A DNA stretch of 64,000 nucleotides from Nereocystis luetkeana (lineage: Eukaryota > Sar > Phaeophyceae > Laminariales > Laminariaceae), in contig JARUPZ010000014.1 of the NCBI GenBank assembly GCA_031213475.1, forward strand, positions 6,974,174-7,038,173. The letters run 5' to 3'. Shown here piece by piece: positions 11,201 to 22,640 of the stretch (its first letter is position 1; every line of letters starts with the position of its first letter). A model generated the notes under the pieces. That model was not told the origin of the DNA. It worked only from the letters and a program-made list of their open reading frames with translations, and searched no databases. The position numbers and the translations under genes were made by a program.

Positions 11201-11699
11201 ACTGTGTAACTGCCTCGCGGGTGCCTAACCTTATACACACTACATGGCACAACCGTTCCCCCAGTGTAGAGTAAATATCCCCCACCCCGCACAAAAAAAA
11301 CTCTGGCTATTGTAGACCGCCTGGTAACCGCCAAACAAATATACGAAAAACGAAAGCGGTACCCTGGCTGTCTAATGTAGCTCGCGCAGTGAGAGGCCTG
11401 CTTCAGAGCGTCATCGCCAAACCGACACGAACCCAACCTTTACATATACCAGGTATATGAAAGGGCGGGGGTATGCTGAAATCAAGTATGAAAGCACACT
11501 GAAAAACAAACAAAACTAACATTTCGCATATTTTTGTCCAGAAATTGTTCCACCTCAGCAGTGGTTTGTTCTTCACTCTCACCGTTTTTACAGCAGTAGC
11601 ACCTGGCACTACTGCTGTCTGTGCACCCTGGCGAGCAAGTATGCTACATACGCGCCACTCTACCCGCGTAGTTTTCACGCCAGAGTCCTTTCCAGGGAT

Positions 11700-12098
11700 A
11701 TTATAAGGGGCAGTGTCGCACGGGTGACAATAGAAGGTGACGTACAGCACAGGTGAATAATACTCCGAAGTACAAGGTAGCCGCATCACACGGGCGATAG
11801 GATAAGGTGCCGCATCACACGGGCGATAGGATAATGTACCGCATCACACGGGCGATAGGATAAGGTACCGCATCACACGGGGTAATAATACAACGTCCCG
11901 TATCACACGGGTGATATGGCAAGGCACCGTATCGCACGGGCGATAACATAAGGCGACATATCACACGGGTGATAACATAAGGTAACCGTATCACACGGGT
12001 GGTAAGATAAAGGTACCCGTATCACACGGGTTATACGATAAGGCACCGTATCACGCGGGTGGTCACTTAAGGCACCGCATCACACGGGTGACAAAGTA
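11700..12098. repeat. About 31-bp minisatellite (CCGTATCACACGGGTGATA)
   Basis: Twelve or thirteen tandem units built on CGCATCACACGGGCGATAGG / CGTATCACACGGGTGATA, with a variable AAGGTACC spacer. The left units are most alike; the right ones are diverged. No open frame spans it. Confidence 0.9.
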
Positions 12099-12139
12099 AC
12101 CCTCCTCCCCCCCCCAAAAGGGTTTCAAGGCCGTTTTTC

Positions 12140-12430
12140 TTCAAAATCATTGGGGGGGGGAGAGGGAGATACTCCATATCACGCATGGCCGTAGTCGTAT
12201 GACCATGGACCCTCAAATCACTAAAATGCCAACGGGACGCAGCAGCCCGTCGGGTTTGCAACGAACAGGCGGAGATTGATAGCACCAAGCGCGAGGCGAA
12301 ACGCAAGGTTTACGGGGAGAGTCACATGAAGGGCAAGCTGCATCCAACTGAGGAACCGCGTGTGGGGCGTAATTTCTTACATATAGACGGCAGCGTCGAA
12401 TGGACCAGGTTGGCGGAACAGCAGTACGAA
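12140..12430 (+). repeat. Dispersed repeat R1, copy 4
   Basis: A G-tract at 12,151-12,160, then GCATGGCCGTAGTCGTATG, GACCATGGACCCTC, CACCAAGCGCGAGGCG and GAACCGCGTGTGGGGCG. This copy is uninterrupted and shows the pre-insertion state of the site where MITE-A copy 1 sits. Confidence 0.75.
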
Positions 12431-12545
12431 CACGGGGCCGCCTTGGAAATATCGCCAACGACATCTTTCCGTTTCGTCCGCCGGAATCCGGAAAATAAAT
12501 GAATACCTGCACGTATTTCCAGTGCAATCTTCAGGCCCCCCCTGA

Positions 12546-12660
12546 TTATTTTTTTTTGAGGGGGACCATAGCATATAGGACCAAATACTGAGAGTAAAAA
12601 TAGGTATATATAGGTTTTTGTGTAGACCATAGATCCTATTAACTATGGTCCCCCGTAATA
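12546..12660. mobile_element. MITE-A copy 4
   Basis: The right end CTATTAACTATGGTCCCCCGTAATA is intact. The left end is eroded to a T run plus GAGGGGGACCATAG. Confidence 0.7.
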
Positions 12661-14640
12661 ATATACCTCTGAGATACTGTCTTTGGTGTTTGTGCCGCCT
12701 CCTCATACGTACGAGGGAAACTACGGTGTACGACGCTTGTCTCGGCGGGAAGAATGAACGGTATCACCCCCGAAGGTCGTGCCGCAAAAAAACGTGGGTT
12801 TTGTGTTCAAAACACTACATACAGCAAACGACTCGCTCGGCGTTAGCAGCTCCAGGGTTGAAAGCTCGTCCGACGGTGTGTGTTGCTATCCTGCGAGTTT
12901 ATGCTGGGCCACCTCTGATCGGGAGACGCTGGGAGCCCGTGTCGCGTTCACATCAGAGTGGTATACGTACGAGCTCGGCTAGAAAAAAAAATGGATAAAC
13001 CATCGGCACGTCGTATCTCGTGAACCACTACGAATTATAACTTGAAATTGGGAGGCACTAAAGACCTATGCCAATGGAAACGCGAAGTTCATTTTTTTTT
13101 CAAATTTATTGCTTTAAAAACACAGCCGAAATTTTCCTCGTACCCCCTGTGGGAAAAAAAGAGAAAAGTGTTTGATTTTTTGAGTTTTTCTCCCCAACGG
13201 CTGCAGGCGGCGCAATGCGTTTTTTCTGGTTGCAAATTGTCAACACGGTGATAGAAACCAGCTCGTGCGACGATCGACGCTCGATCTCAACATAGACTCA
13301 GCTCACGGCCAACCCGTCCGGTATCTGGCAAGACCAACGAATATAGATGACGGCCTCGAAGATATCAGATGGATCCATGGTCTAGGGGTCGGGAGCTTGC
13401 CGGCGGCGTACTACGGTACCCTCCCAAACCTAAAAAAAAGTCTATTGCCATTCGAGACGGATGGAAAAGTTTTGCCTTCTGTTTTGTGCAAACCAGCGGC
13501 CAAATGTTTTTTATCATACCCCTGGTCCCGTCACATGACACGGCCATTCATTGTGTGAAGACGGTGACGCTAGGGTGGGTCGGAGCCCCTAACGAGCGCA
13601 CTCCGTTCAGAATTCATGACGCAATCGTTGGTTTTGTTGATCGATGTCTGTCGAGGACTCGGAATCTCGCCGCTATGAACCAAAGATCGGCCTGAGTTTT
13701 TCTCAAGCCGATGTTGGCCCAACATCGGCCCCAGATTTGCTTTTTCCGGGCTTTTCCAAAAGTTAGGAACTTTTTTTGTTTTTTACGTGGCCCATAGGAA
13801 GCGTGTTCTGAAATATTTTGGCGGGTATGTTCGAAATTCAAACTTTTTATTGAAACTTCGCTGTCCCATTGGCACAGGTCTAACCCTGACAACACGGCAT
13901 GCGCAGAAACAAAAATGTATATTAAACTCAAGACATGTTTATAATTCGACTCGATCTCGACGAGATACTGGCGACAACTCAAAAACACCAACTTTTCAAT
14001 ACAAACATCGTTGTTCCCGATCATGGCGAAAACTGGTGGAGACATAACTGAAGAAAATACGAGAAGACCGATACTAGTTTCAGCGCCCCATTCGCCACCC
14101 GTCGAGAGATATCGCCAAAATACTTTCCATACATAACGCAAGTAGTTAAGGTCCGTTTTGGTTCTTCTACGATGCCGCGTCCAGATTTGCCAGTTTCGAC
14201 TTGAAAATTCAACCTCGCATTTGCATCACATATACCAACAAACGGAAAGCGAGCCCTTTCTTTTTTCAGACAGGTTACGGTCGTTATGGATGGTATTTTT
14301 CCGGATCTTTGGATCGGTCTTACCTCTCGAACCAAAAAAAGGGGCTTGCTTTCCATTTGTGGGTTGGTGCATGATCAACGCCGTGTAAAAAAATCGCATC
14401 CAAGTTACGTAGTTTTGAGCGGGGCGTGAACAATCAACCGATTTGAGAGCACCTTGGCTGGCCCAGCTCGTAGGAGAACAGGGAAAAGCAAAAACACAGG
14501 AACGACTCGCCTTTTGTGTTACTGAGTCCCATATGGAGAAGGTGGGGGGGCGGGGTGTACCCTAACGGGCAGTGACAGGTCCTTGTACTACCCGTCCGGT
14601 ACACGGGTAGCAGACGAACAGGTTACGAGTACGTAAAACC
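12661..14640. other. No convincing gene
   Basis: About 2 kb with scattered short open frames on both strands, but no recognisable domain and no exon with good splice sites. Coding content cannot be excluded. Confidence 0.4.
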
Positions 14641-14641
14641 C

Positions 14642-15060
14642 TATTACAGGGGACCATAGCAAACAAGACCTACTGTACGGTACACACAAAACCTATACAT
14701 TTATCATACATATGTTTACTATTACGGGGGACCATATTAATTAGGACCAAAATATTGTTAGTGTAGTAAAAAAAGATGAATATGTCGGTTTTTATGGGTA
14801 CCGTAGGTTCTATTTACAAGGTCCCCCGTAATAACAATAATTGGTCCTATTACGGGGGACCATAGTTAATAGGACCAAATATTGTTGGCAAAAAAAGCGA
14901 AATATATAGGTTTTGGTGTGTAACGCAGGTCCTATTAACTATGGTCCACCGTAATAGTTACCATGGTCCACCGTTATAGTACCAAAACCTATATATTTAC
15001 GTACATTAAAGTAGTTTTACGAACAATATTTGGTCCTATTTACTACAGGCCCCCGTAATA
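14642..15060. mobile_element. Cluster of four MITE-A copies
   Basis: A partial copy at 14,642-14,717, full copies at 14,720-14,833 and 14,848-14,956, and a further copy at 14,959-15,060. All share the CGGGGGACCATA ends and the GGACCAAATATTGTT interior. They abut within 3-15 bases, suggesting repeated insertion into earlier copies or local duplication. Confidence 0.8.
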
Positions 15061-15280
15061 GTGCTCTTGAGAAGAGACCGTTCCTCTTGGGTGCGCCAAG
15101 CCAAACTTTTGGCGTTACCTTGCCGTTTCTAGGGTCGAGGGATCGGCCAGTCAATGGAGTGGTCAGAACCAGAACCGAAACTGCGCCCAATTTTGGGGGG
15201 ATCAACCACTTGGAAATAATAATGCACGACTAGTTCTTGCGGTTTGTTCCAAACAGACCTGCACACGGGGGACCATACAG

Positions 15281-15321
<41 letters not shown>

Positions 15322-15498
15322 CTCACATTAACTCACAATACAATGCAGTCCGTGGTCGCAGGACAGGCTCCAATAACTGTGGAGTGGAAGAAATACCTCG
15401 GTAGTAAAACGGAGGCAAAAACAAAAAACAAGCAAACGCACTCCACCACTGCGGACACCAGGGAAGCAAAAAGGAGACTATTAATAACAGACAAAAAC
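15281..15498 (+). repeat. Element X, copy 1, starting with (TTG)n
   Basis: A (TTG)13-14 run, then CTCACATTAACTCACAATAC, GGTCGCAGGACAGGCTCC, GTGGAGTGGAAGAAATACCT and GACTATTAATAACAGACAAA. A second copy in reverse orientation lies at 16,288-16,476. The plus-strand open frame across it is rich in Val then Lys and has no recognised domain. Confidence 0.7.
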
Positions 15499-15879
15499 CT
15501 AAAAAAGAAGATGAAGCGAAGCAAAAAAAGCAAAAAAAAAAAAACAGAAGCAGACAGCAAAACGCAAAAAAGGCAAAACGGACCACACTAACAGAGACAC
15601 AAAGAGGTACAAACGGGAATGAAAGAAAGATGAAAAAAAGAAGGGACAAAAACGCGATAATCACGGGCGGGGGGAAAAGAAAATACGAAAGGCAGGCACT
15701 AGAGCGTACAGACATGCAAAGTTGCCCAGGTCGCACCATGCTAGTTACTTGGGTCCCAAAGAAGGGAGTGCATCATGACGATGATAGCCATAACCAGGCT
15801 TCAGTCTGTTGGGCAGACCGCCTCCCCCCCCTCCCCCCCCCATTCCCCCTCGTCGCCCTTTCGCCCCCCCCCTCTTCCC

Positions 15880-16775
15880 TGCCATTCTGCACACTCGCGT
15901 TGGCGTCAACGGCTGGTCGTGGTTGCAGCTATTCTATGCCGTTCTGCCGATGCCTCCTTCTCATCTGTATGCCATTTCCGCATGAAGGCCTCCGCCCCTT
16001 CCTCGACTCGTCGGAACCATCAGTCGGCTTTCTGTGCTGCCTCGCGCCACCCTTCGAGCTTGATGATGAACTCCTTGAGGTCCTCCTCAAGGTACCTCAT
16101 TCAGTCCCACTCCTGTCCTCCGGAGTAACCCTTACCCCCAACCATCTCCCCAAACATCACCCTCTTCGGCAGACGCTCCTCTCCCATGCGTGTCACAAAG
16201 CCCGCAAACAAGAGCCTACGTCTGCGTACCGCCGTCTCAACGCTCTCAGATTTATTCCTGAGAAGTGCGCTAGCATAAGATAGAATGTTTTGTCTGCTAT
16301 TAATAGTCTCCTTTTTGCTTCCCTGGTGTCCGCAGTGGTGGAGTGCGTATGCTTGTTTTTTGTTTTTGCCTCTGTTTTACTTGAGGTATTTCTTCCACTC
16401 CAGAGTTATTGGAGCCTGTCCTGCGACCACGAACTGCATTGTATTGTGAGTTAATGTGAGAACAACAAGAACAACAAGAATGTGGTCTTCGCGCTTTCGT
16501 TTTCGCCAGCCGATGCATCGGAGGAGCATCTTGTGGTGGACCTCCCGTAGCCTACCGTAATCAGTCTTGCTCGGGCTCCAAGTAACGCAACCGTAGAGCA
16601 ACGTTTCGATCACATTCGCACCTTCAGGCGTAGGCGCACACCCGGGCGGTCATAGATTCCCATCTTATACCGTCCGAAGCATGCCCATGCCCTCTGGTGT
16701 CGACGCGCTACCTTGACACTTCTGCCCGTCCAATCTGCGCTGATAGCCCCGCCGAGATACACGAACTCGGTCGTT
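15880..16775 (-). pseudogene. Non-LTR (LINE) reverse transcriptase fragment, 3' part, decayed
   Basis: Minus-sense peptides in order: EFVYLGGAISADWTG, RRHQRAWACFGRYKMGIYD and RPGVRLRLKVR, then (after a frameshift) ETLLYGCVTWSP, LREVHHKMLLRCIGWRKRKR, then (after a 189-bp insertion) SESVETAVRRRRLLFAGFV and MGEERLPKRVMFGEMVGGKG, and finally EEDLKEFIIKLEGWREAAQK. This is the conserved end of the RT and its C-terminal tail in LINE elements, which copy themselves by target-primed reverse transcription. In-frame stops and a frameshift show it is dead. The 5' part with the catalytic YxDD is absent. Confidence 0.75.
16288..16476 (-). mobile_element. Element X, copy 2, inserted into the LINE
   Basis: 189 bp flanked by a perfect 7-bp duplication, AGAATGT (16,281-16,287 and 16,477-16,483). 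Removing one AGAATGT and the element rejoins the LINE reading (REDHIL to LSYASALL). The element starts with CAA/AGAACAACAAG repeats and ends at GACAAAAC in its own sense; no terminal inverted repeats are visible. It is SINE-like in size and duplication, but no tRNA promoter is recognised. Confidence 0.75.
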
Positions 16776-16876
16776 TGTACATAGGACCAGGCATTGTTCG
16801 TAAAAATAGCGAAATATGTACTTTTTCGTGTTTACCGTAGGTTCTATATAATATAATATGGCCCCCAGAAATAGTA
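16776..16876. mobile_element. MITE-A copy, degenerate
   Basis: TAGGACCAGGCATTGTTCGTA through TTTACCGTAGGTTCTAT and ATATGGCCCCC. The terminal repeats are largely lost. Confidence 0.55.
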
Positions 16877-16881
16877 CTGAA

Positions 16882-16970
16882 CCCTTTTAGAATCGCAGTC
16901 CCGTTTTGGCGACAAACCACTCACATTTCAAGTAGTGTGTCCCCAAAACGGGACTGCGGTTCTAAAGGGG
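16882..16970. mobile_element. MITE-B copy 1
   Basis: An 89-bp palindromic element: CCCTTTTAGAATCGCAGTCC at one end and GGACTGCGGTTCTAAAGGGG at the other, with GTCCCCAAAACGGG inside. Unrelated in sequence to MITE-A. Confidence 0.75.
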
Positions 16971-17219
16971 ATAACACTCAGGAACCAGTTACCTTGGTCC
17001 ACCTCTGGCGGGGAATATAAGCGTCGGTCGATTTTCATTTCAGACTCCCAAGATGTGTATTTTTTATTTTGCCGTCCGTAGTGATATGGCTCAAACGATG
17101 TGCGTACCCCAACCATAGGCAAACTGTGCCACGACAACACGCCACACTGCTGCAGCAAACGATCTACTGCTGTATTATGAACGTACGTATATACATACCT
17201 GCCACTGCAGCAGTATGTA

Positions 17220-17420
17220 AGCTGTAACTATTTTTTATCTCAAGTAAAAAGTTGTCCCTCAAAACGCGGGCAAAGGTGAAAATGGGTTGGGAGCGCGCCT
17301 CTGGAGCCTGGACAACTTGGTCACGGAGAGAACGGACAGCTAGGTTGGTAACCGCTTTGCGCGGGTGCGCCGTTGGTCGGGGATGACCCCTCTCTACCTG
17401 CGGCGCCATGCTCGTACTCG
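17220..17420. repeat. Direct repeat D, copy 1
   Basis: CCTCAAAACGCGGGCAAAGG, TGGGTTGGGAGCGCGCCTCT, GGACAACTTGGTC and CTGCGCGGGTGCGCC-like text reappear about 1 kb downstream at 18,205-18,400. Confidence 0.55.
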
Positions 17421-17679
17421 TACAAATACCCCTCGGACGGATGCATCGATTCCCACAGCAGTCCATCAACACGATGTACCATGTACTGCTGTAGACCTTT
17501 CAAAGCAGATAGATGATCTATATATTCAAGATATTTCATGATCCAGCTCGTGTTCGTGGCCGGGACCTGTATGTACACGCTGCATGGTCTAGGACGTGGT
17601 CTCTGGGTTGGATCTGTAGTTTGCAAAACTCCCGCACAACCACTCACAACGGCAATGTAGGGAACCACTGCTGCTGTAT

Positions 17680-17795
17680 TATTACGGGGGACCATAGTAA
17701 ATAGGACCTACGGTACACCCAAAAACCTACCTGGTATATATTTACCTCTTTTTATCGACAATAGTTGGCCCTACTTACTATGGTCTCCCGTAGTA
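17680..17795. mobile_element. MITE-A copy with intact ends
   Basis: 116 bp from TATTACGGGGGACCATAG to CTATGGTCTCCCGTAGTA. Confidence 0.8.
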
Positions 17796-17988
17796 GGACC
17801 GCAGTCCCGTCGTGGGGACAACCTACTTGGAAATTTGAATGGGTTGTCCCCAAAATGGGACTGCAGCTCTAAAAGGGGTAAACCTCCCCCTTATTAATAG
17901 TACTGCAGTCCTCTGATGGGGACAAACCGGCCGACAGTAAATCCAAGTGTTTTACCCCCAAAACGGGACTGCGGCCTTAACAGGGTTA
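17796..17988. mobile_element. Two MITE-B copies in tandem
   Basis: Copies at about 17,796-17,878 and 17,900-17,988, each with CGCAGTCC ends and an ACCCCCAAAACGGGACTGC-type arm. They directly abut the MITE-A copy at 17,680. Confidence 0.7.
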
Positions 17989-18204
17989 AGGTGATCTACC
18001 GGTAGGTACAGCAGTGTATCAGTATCGATTCGAGGTAACCTCAAGCATTCCCATCGTACATCTTGTGCCCGAACTCGGAAAATAAATGCTCGTAGTTACC
18101 TGGTATCTCTCACCTGTGGGTATGTTCGGTGCGCCACTCCAAGAAGGCGACTGCTGTACGTACTGCTGTCGGTAGGTACCAGGTACTGGTATCGTTTTCC
18201 GCTA

Positions 18205-18400
18205 TTTCAGTCTAATTCCAAGTAATTTATCCCCAAAACGCGGGTTAATAAAAAGGTTCAAATGGATTGGGAGCACCTCTGGATCCTGGACCATTTGGTC
18301 TCAGCAGCGTCATCGTACAGCTCTCACAGGTGGTAGACAGCCTGCGCGGGCGCCCCTTGAGCAGGGTCCAACGCCCCTCTCTCTGCTGGAAACAACGAGC
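18205..18400. repeat. Direct repeat D, copy 2
   Basis: CCCCAAAACGCGGGTTAATA, TGGATTGGGAGCACCTCTGG, CCATTTGGTCTC and CCTGCGCGGGCGCC match copy 1 with about 20% differences by eye. Confidence 0.5.
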
Positions 18401-18404
18401 GCAG

Positions 18405-19096
18405 CACAGGCTGCGGTTTGCGGAGTTTGTACGTAAAATACATGCCTGGTACGTACGGACGAGAACTCGGGTTTTTACTGCTGTTTATTAGCTGTTGTTG
18501 ACGTTGAAGTCAGTTGTGGGGCTCGTTCAAAGCGACTCTTACTCGCGTCTCCTCACCTCGGGTCTGAAGCGAACTTGACTCGTATGCCTCTCGTGACAGC
18601 TACCTGTTCTATTCTGCTCTTCGGTAGCAGATTGACGACGCGTCCTTCGAATCAGGCCCAAGATGTTCGTCGATGGATCGATGGATGTGTCGGACGTGGG
18701 ACGTGCGGCGTAATTACGCTTCATCACAAGGCCTTCCAGTTCTTGTGAAAACCACAAGTTCTTCGTCGTGAACAACATGCATAACAGCGCCCCTAACCCA
18801 TAGGCCCGGTCCGCCCGGGCTGCAAACCGCTTCCCTAGACGAGTCTGGTTCATGACAGGACATATACCGCCAGCAACATTCCCGTCGGATTACGATCTTC
18901 GCCAACCATCTCCTAATCAAACGCCTTTATTTTGGCGAGCATCCTGAAACGACACACCTTTTTATAGTTTTTAGACCGACGGACAGCAGGCCGCAGCAGA
19001 CGCCGGCAGCGTGCCCGAGCACAGACTAGCCTCACCCTGACAACTCAAAACGGCCGCGAATCGTGCTGGGGCGTTATCCAAGGGGCGTTACCCAAG
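18405..19096. other. Upstream region of the 19.1-kb gene, no clear feature
   Basis: A minus-strand open frame of about 104 codons (18,853-18,539) is Arg-rich and matches nothing I recognise. No MITE or exon is evident. A promoter for the gene at 19,097 presumably lies here, but I see no clear TATA element. Confidence 0.35.
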
Positions 19097-22000
19097 ATGG
19101 ATCTTCTGGATAGGGAGGAAATGCAGTACGGCCCTCAATCTCGTCCACGCCCTGATTCTCATTCAGATGATCGCGATCGAGACCTGCATACCTCAGAATC
19201 ACCACCACCATCAGGTGAGGCATCAAGTATCAGCAGTGGCACGACGACGACACCAGCAGACGCGGCGCGGGCAGAGACACCGGTGGTACCGCGGTCAGCG
19301 GACGGTCGCTTTGGACGGGGTAAACAGCAAGTCGTTGACGGCTCGGCAAGGAGCCCGTTCGACTCGGTGCAGAGCAAGTTCCGAGACGTGGTGAAGAAAG
19401 ATGTTATGGCTCGTGTCCGACGCAAGGGGCATGGCGCCAAGCAGGAGGTTACGGGGTCACTGGTGCGAGGCTCGCCGTGGTTCTTTCCCGACGACGTTCA
19501 GAAGTCGGAGGTTCCCGATCGAGACATTCACCTCATGACGTCAATTTACCTGGTCTGCTGGGGGTTTTATGACGCCGACATCAAGGCCCCACCATGCCCT
19601 TTTTTGTCAGAGCTCCGAGCATGTGAGTCGTGATGACTGAAGTTAGTGCCTTCTACAGCAGCACACCACACGCACTGGCGGCATTGTAGATACCGTTTGC
19701 GTACGAAAACGAAGACCGAACTGTCCTTAAATTTCCGTTCAGAGTCGCGTGTACCAACGTGCAATCATGAAGATGTACACGTGTGTTTTTACGGGTACTA
19801 ACGAAAGAACACCAGATACTGCACAGCTGTAGGACACGGCGTACTGGTTTGTGTGTGCGGTTATGTGCACGTCTTGATGCCTTATCTCAACTATGAAGCT
19901 ATCCGCGCCCTCGTCAGGTGGTCAGCGATGGGTGGTACCCTAAAGCTCGACTTGTTCACGGAGCATTACAACTAGGAGCTCCTTGGTTTTCAACACAAGT
20001 GCAGCGCATGTGCAAGAAAAGAGAGGGGGAGCAAAGCCACGGGGGAAGAGTCGAGGTACGGCATAATTACATTTTCACGTTTATTCGGGCTGAGTACTGG
20101 CAGGTGCAGCCAGCACAATACACACTATTAATACTGTAGAAATATCCGTTCTCCCTGTATTTCATACTCGCCCTCGTTTCTTCACTCTTTTCTTCGTTTG
20201 TGAGGTTTATGCTGTACGGGGTGGCGTTCTGTGGGACGCATGCAAGTTATGCCAGTATGAGTTCAAATACAAGGTATCTGGTAGATCTACCGGAGCACTC
20301 CAGAGCCAGTATAATTATGCTGCCAGTACATCTGTACTGGCAGTATATATTGCGCCAGCAGCCAGTCTTAAGATGTACCTGGTGTAATAATGCGTGGCCC
20401 TGGCAGTTTGTGAGTGCATTCGCAGCATAACGCTGCTGTAGCTATAGAGCTAGTAATATGATGGAACATCTGTGCCTATCCGTCCGTCCGTATGATATGC
20501 TAATATTGCTGCCTGCGTGTTTTGCAGGTTCAAGTTTACTCCTTGGCATCCGGGCGTGCTTCGCCAACTACCGCGAGATTTGGTGGAGGCATTTCCTGCG
20601 ATGATTCTCCCCTACTCGGCAGTAGATCGACGGATCCTCGTCCGTATCGAGCAGACTCCGGAGACAAAGAAAGGCTTTCAGACCCTCGCTAACCAAATAG
20701 AGGAAGCCCACAAAGCGGAATTTCATCAGGGGGAACTTCGGTGAGAATGCTTATTTGTCGGAAGTTACTGTCAGGTTTCTTCCGATAGGTCGCTACGGTG
20801 TTAACCGCCTCAGCAGCGGGGAGAGTATGCAACATTCCATGCGGCCCGTCGATACTCTTGTCCGGTGCAAAACGTACGAATGCCTCTTGCTTGTTCATGC
20901 TTCACTGCTGTACGAATTCAAACTGGCACAAGGAGTTGTTTTCGCGTCAACGCATTTCACGTCGGTAACGCTTGTGTGTGCTAACAACTTCGTAGTTGTA
21001 TTTCGAATAGAAGTGACTGTTCGCTGGGCCACTCTAATGTGCTTCTCATGAACGTGCCGTCCATTCTGCAACATGTCATTCCCTGCTTGCTCCAGGTGGA
21101 AATTGCGGATAGGCCGGAAGAGACGAGCGATGCAGGCTTCCTTGGTCGCTGCCGACAACGAGACGCTGCGAAAGCCTCCGTGTTTTGGGGGGTTCAGCGA
21201 CAAGGACGGGTACAACGGGAAACCGCCTTCAGCAGGTGTCCTAGAGGCGGCGGCAACCCTGCGAAAGAGCCAGCGCGTGCATGTGGAGAAGCCAGGCGTC
21301 TCTTCTCCAGGTGCCAACCAGGGCCCCTCTGTTGGTGTGCTGCAGGGTGGATCTAGACTGGTCTCACCGTCAGATGTTGTTGCAGCTGGAATCCGGCCGC
21401 GGCCACGACCACCACCAGCTCGATGTTCAGCGCCCAGTGGTGACCACGGGGGGAGGGAGGGGGCAGTCTCGGGCGGGATAGACTTTGTCGGGGTTGACGT
21501 TGGTGATGACGATGGGGGCGGTGTTGATCTGCTTGCTATGCTTGGGATCGACAAGATGGCCCACGGTGACGGTGGAACTGTGGGTGTTTCACAAGCAGCA
21601 GGGCGAGAAACCGCTACACCCGGGGGTTCGCTTCGATTGGGAGAGGGTGGGAGTCGCCAGAGGCATGTGGGAGAGGAAGGAGGGGACCAGGCGCTTGCAG
21701 GAGATAGTGGCGTAGGAGACCGGGGGGCTGGTAAGAGGTTGGCTGGAGCGTTAGTGGGCGACGCGGGGGTGCTTAGAGGGGGGGGGCAGGTCGCAATCGG
21801 CGACCCCTGCCATGTCATGCCCATCCAGGCGTGCAAGGCTGTGCGAACGATCGCTCCTAAATTCGGAATCGAAGATCTTTCCTCTGTGCTACTGCAGCCG
21901 TGGAACTCCCGTCCGATGGATCCGCGTGTAGGAGCCCTGAAATCTGTGCCAAAACCTCGAGCGAGGCCAACCTGCCAGACTTGTGGGCATCTGTACACGA

Positions 22001-22152
22001 GCGGCCGTTTCCACTCGACTACGTATCACAAAAGGGGGGTCGGAGGGCGAACGGAGTGTTTGGTGGTTAGCCACGAGCGCAGGCAGCGGACGTTTCCGAG
22101 GCGTGCGAAGGGGAGATTTGATACGTGCACCTGCCACTTGTGTAGCGAGTAA
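19097..22152 (+). CDS. Multi-exon zinc-motif protein, likely transposon-associated and possibly degraded
   Basis: Exon 1 is 19097-19622 (ATG in AAGATGG; donor GTGAGT). It encodes an acidic, Ser-rich N-terminus and then HLMTSIYLVCWGFYDADIK. A second coding stretch ends at 20055; its 5' limit is unclear. Then 20528-20740 and 21096-22152, with GT-AG sites and matching phases (AG|G, CG|G). Motifs: DGWYPKARLVHG, FQHKCSACARKE, FTPWHPGVLRQLPRDLVEAF, LRKPPCFGGFSDKDGYNGKP, and a C-terminal CQTCGHLYTSGRFHS plus TCTCHLC zinc-like cluster. The order recalls a zinc-ribbon region of multi-copy, transposase-like proteins (DUF6729-type); that assignment is from memory and tentative. Two problems: DGWYPKARLVHG and FQHKCSAC are in different frames with a TAG between them, and a Gly/Ser-rich stretch follows GYNGKP where a catalytic core might be expected. 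It is probably a decayed or deleted copy. Confidence 0.5.
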
Positions 22153-22469
22153 TCCGCGCTGTGGATCGTTTATGTTCTTCTTGGATATTTGGGCACTGGG
22201 TGAAATTCTGTCCGCTGTTTTAGGGTGAAGCGTCGTACACACCAGGACTACGATATACCATCCCTTTACATTCTTTTCTGTTCTGTAGGGTGGCCGGAGC
22301 AGTCTCTTATCGACACCTCAAACTAAATAAATCAGGATGGAAAACAGATCCGAGCGTTGTTATCACCGGACGGTCTGAGATATGTTTCTTCTCTGATTTT
22401 TCCAATTTTGGATCATTTGGTTTCAGCGATTCCCCAATGAATTGACCCATTGAAAACTGTCGTCCACGT

Positions 22470-22640
22470 ACGAGTGCGCCTCACAAGCGGTTTTTAGCAC
22501 GATTTAGTTCACCGTTCATGCAACTCACTGAACACCTCACGGCGCTTCGCGCTTGGTGCAAGCAATTTCTGCCTGGTCGATGAAAACCCTTCGTTCTCCA
22601 TATAACGGCATTTTAGGGATGCAAAGGTCTATAGGCGCCT
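22470..22640 (-). repeat. Dispersed repeat R1, copy 5 (no G-tract)
   Basis: Reverse orientation: GGCGCTTCGCGCTTGGTGCA, TCTGCCTGGTCGATGAAAAC and ATGCAAAGGTCTATAGG. The poly-C end seen in copy 2 is missing. Confidence 0.65.

Noticed and set aside
11700-12098. A CRISPR array (regular ~31-bp units)
   Set aside because: Units are contiguous with no unique spacers, and the DNA is eukaryotic.
15630-16283. 217-codon plus-strand open frame
   Set aside because: Antisense to the LINE C-terminal region, which is recognisable on the minus strand.
20895-21998. 367-codon minus-strand open frame
   Set aside because: It lies opposite the GC-rich last exon of the 19.1-kb gene; composition (Pro/Ser/Thr) and lack of domains fit an antisense shadow. 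The plus frame has splice-phase support and a zinc cluster.
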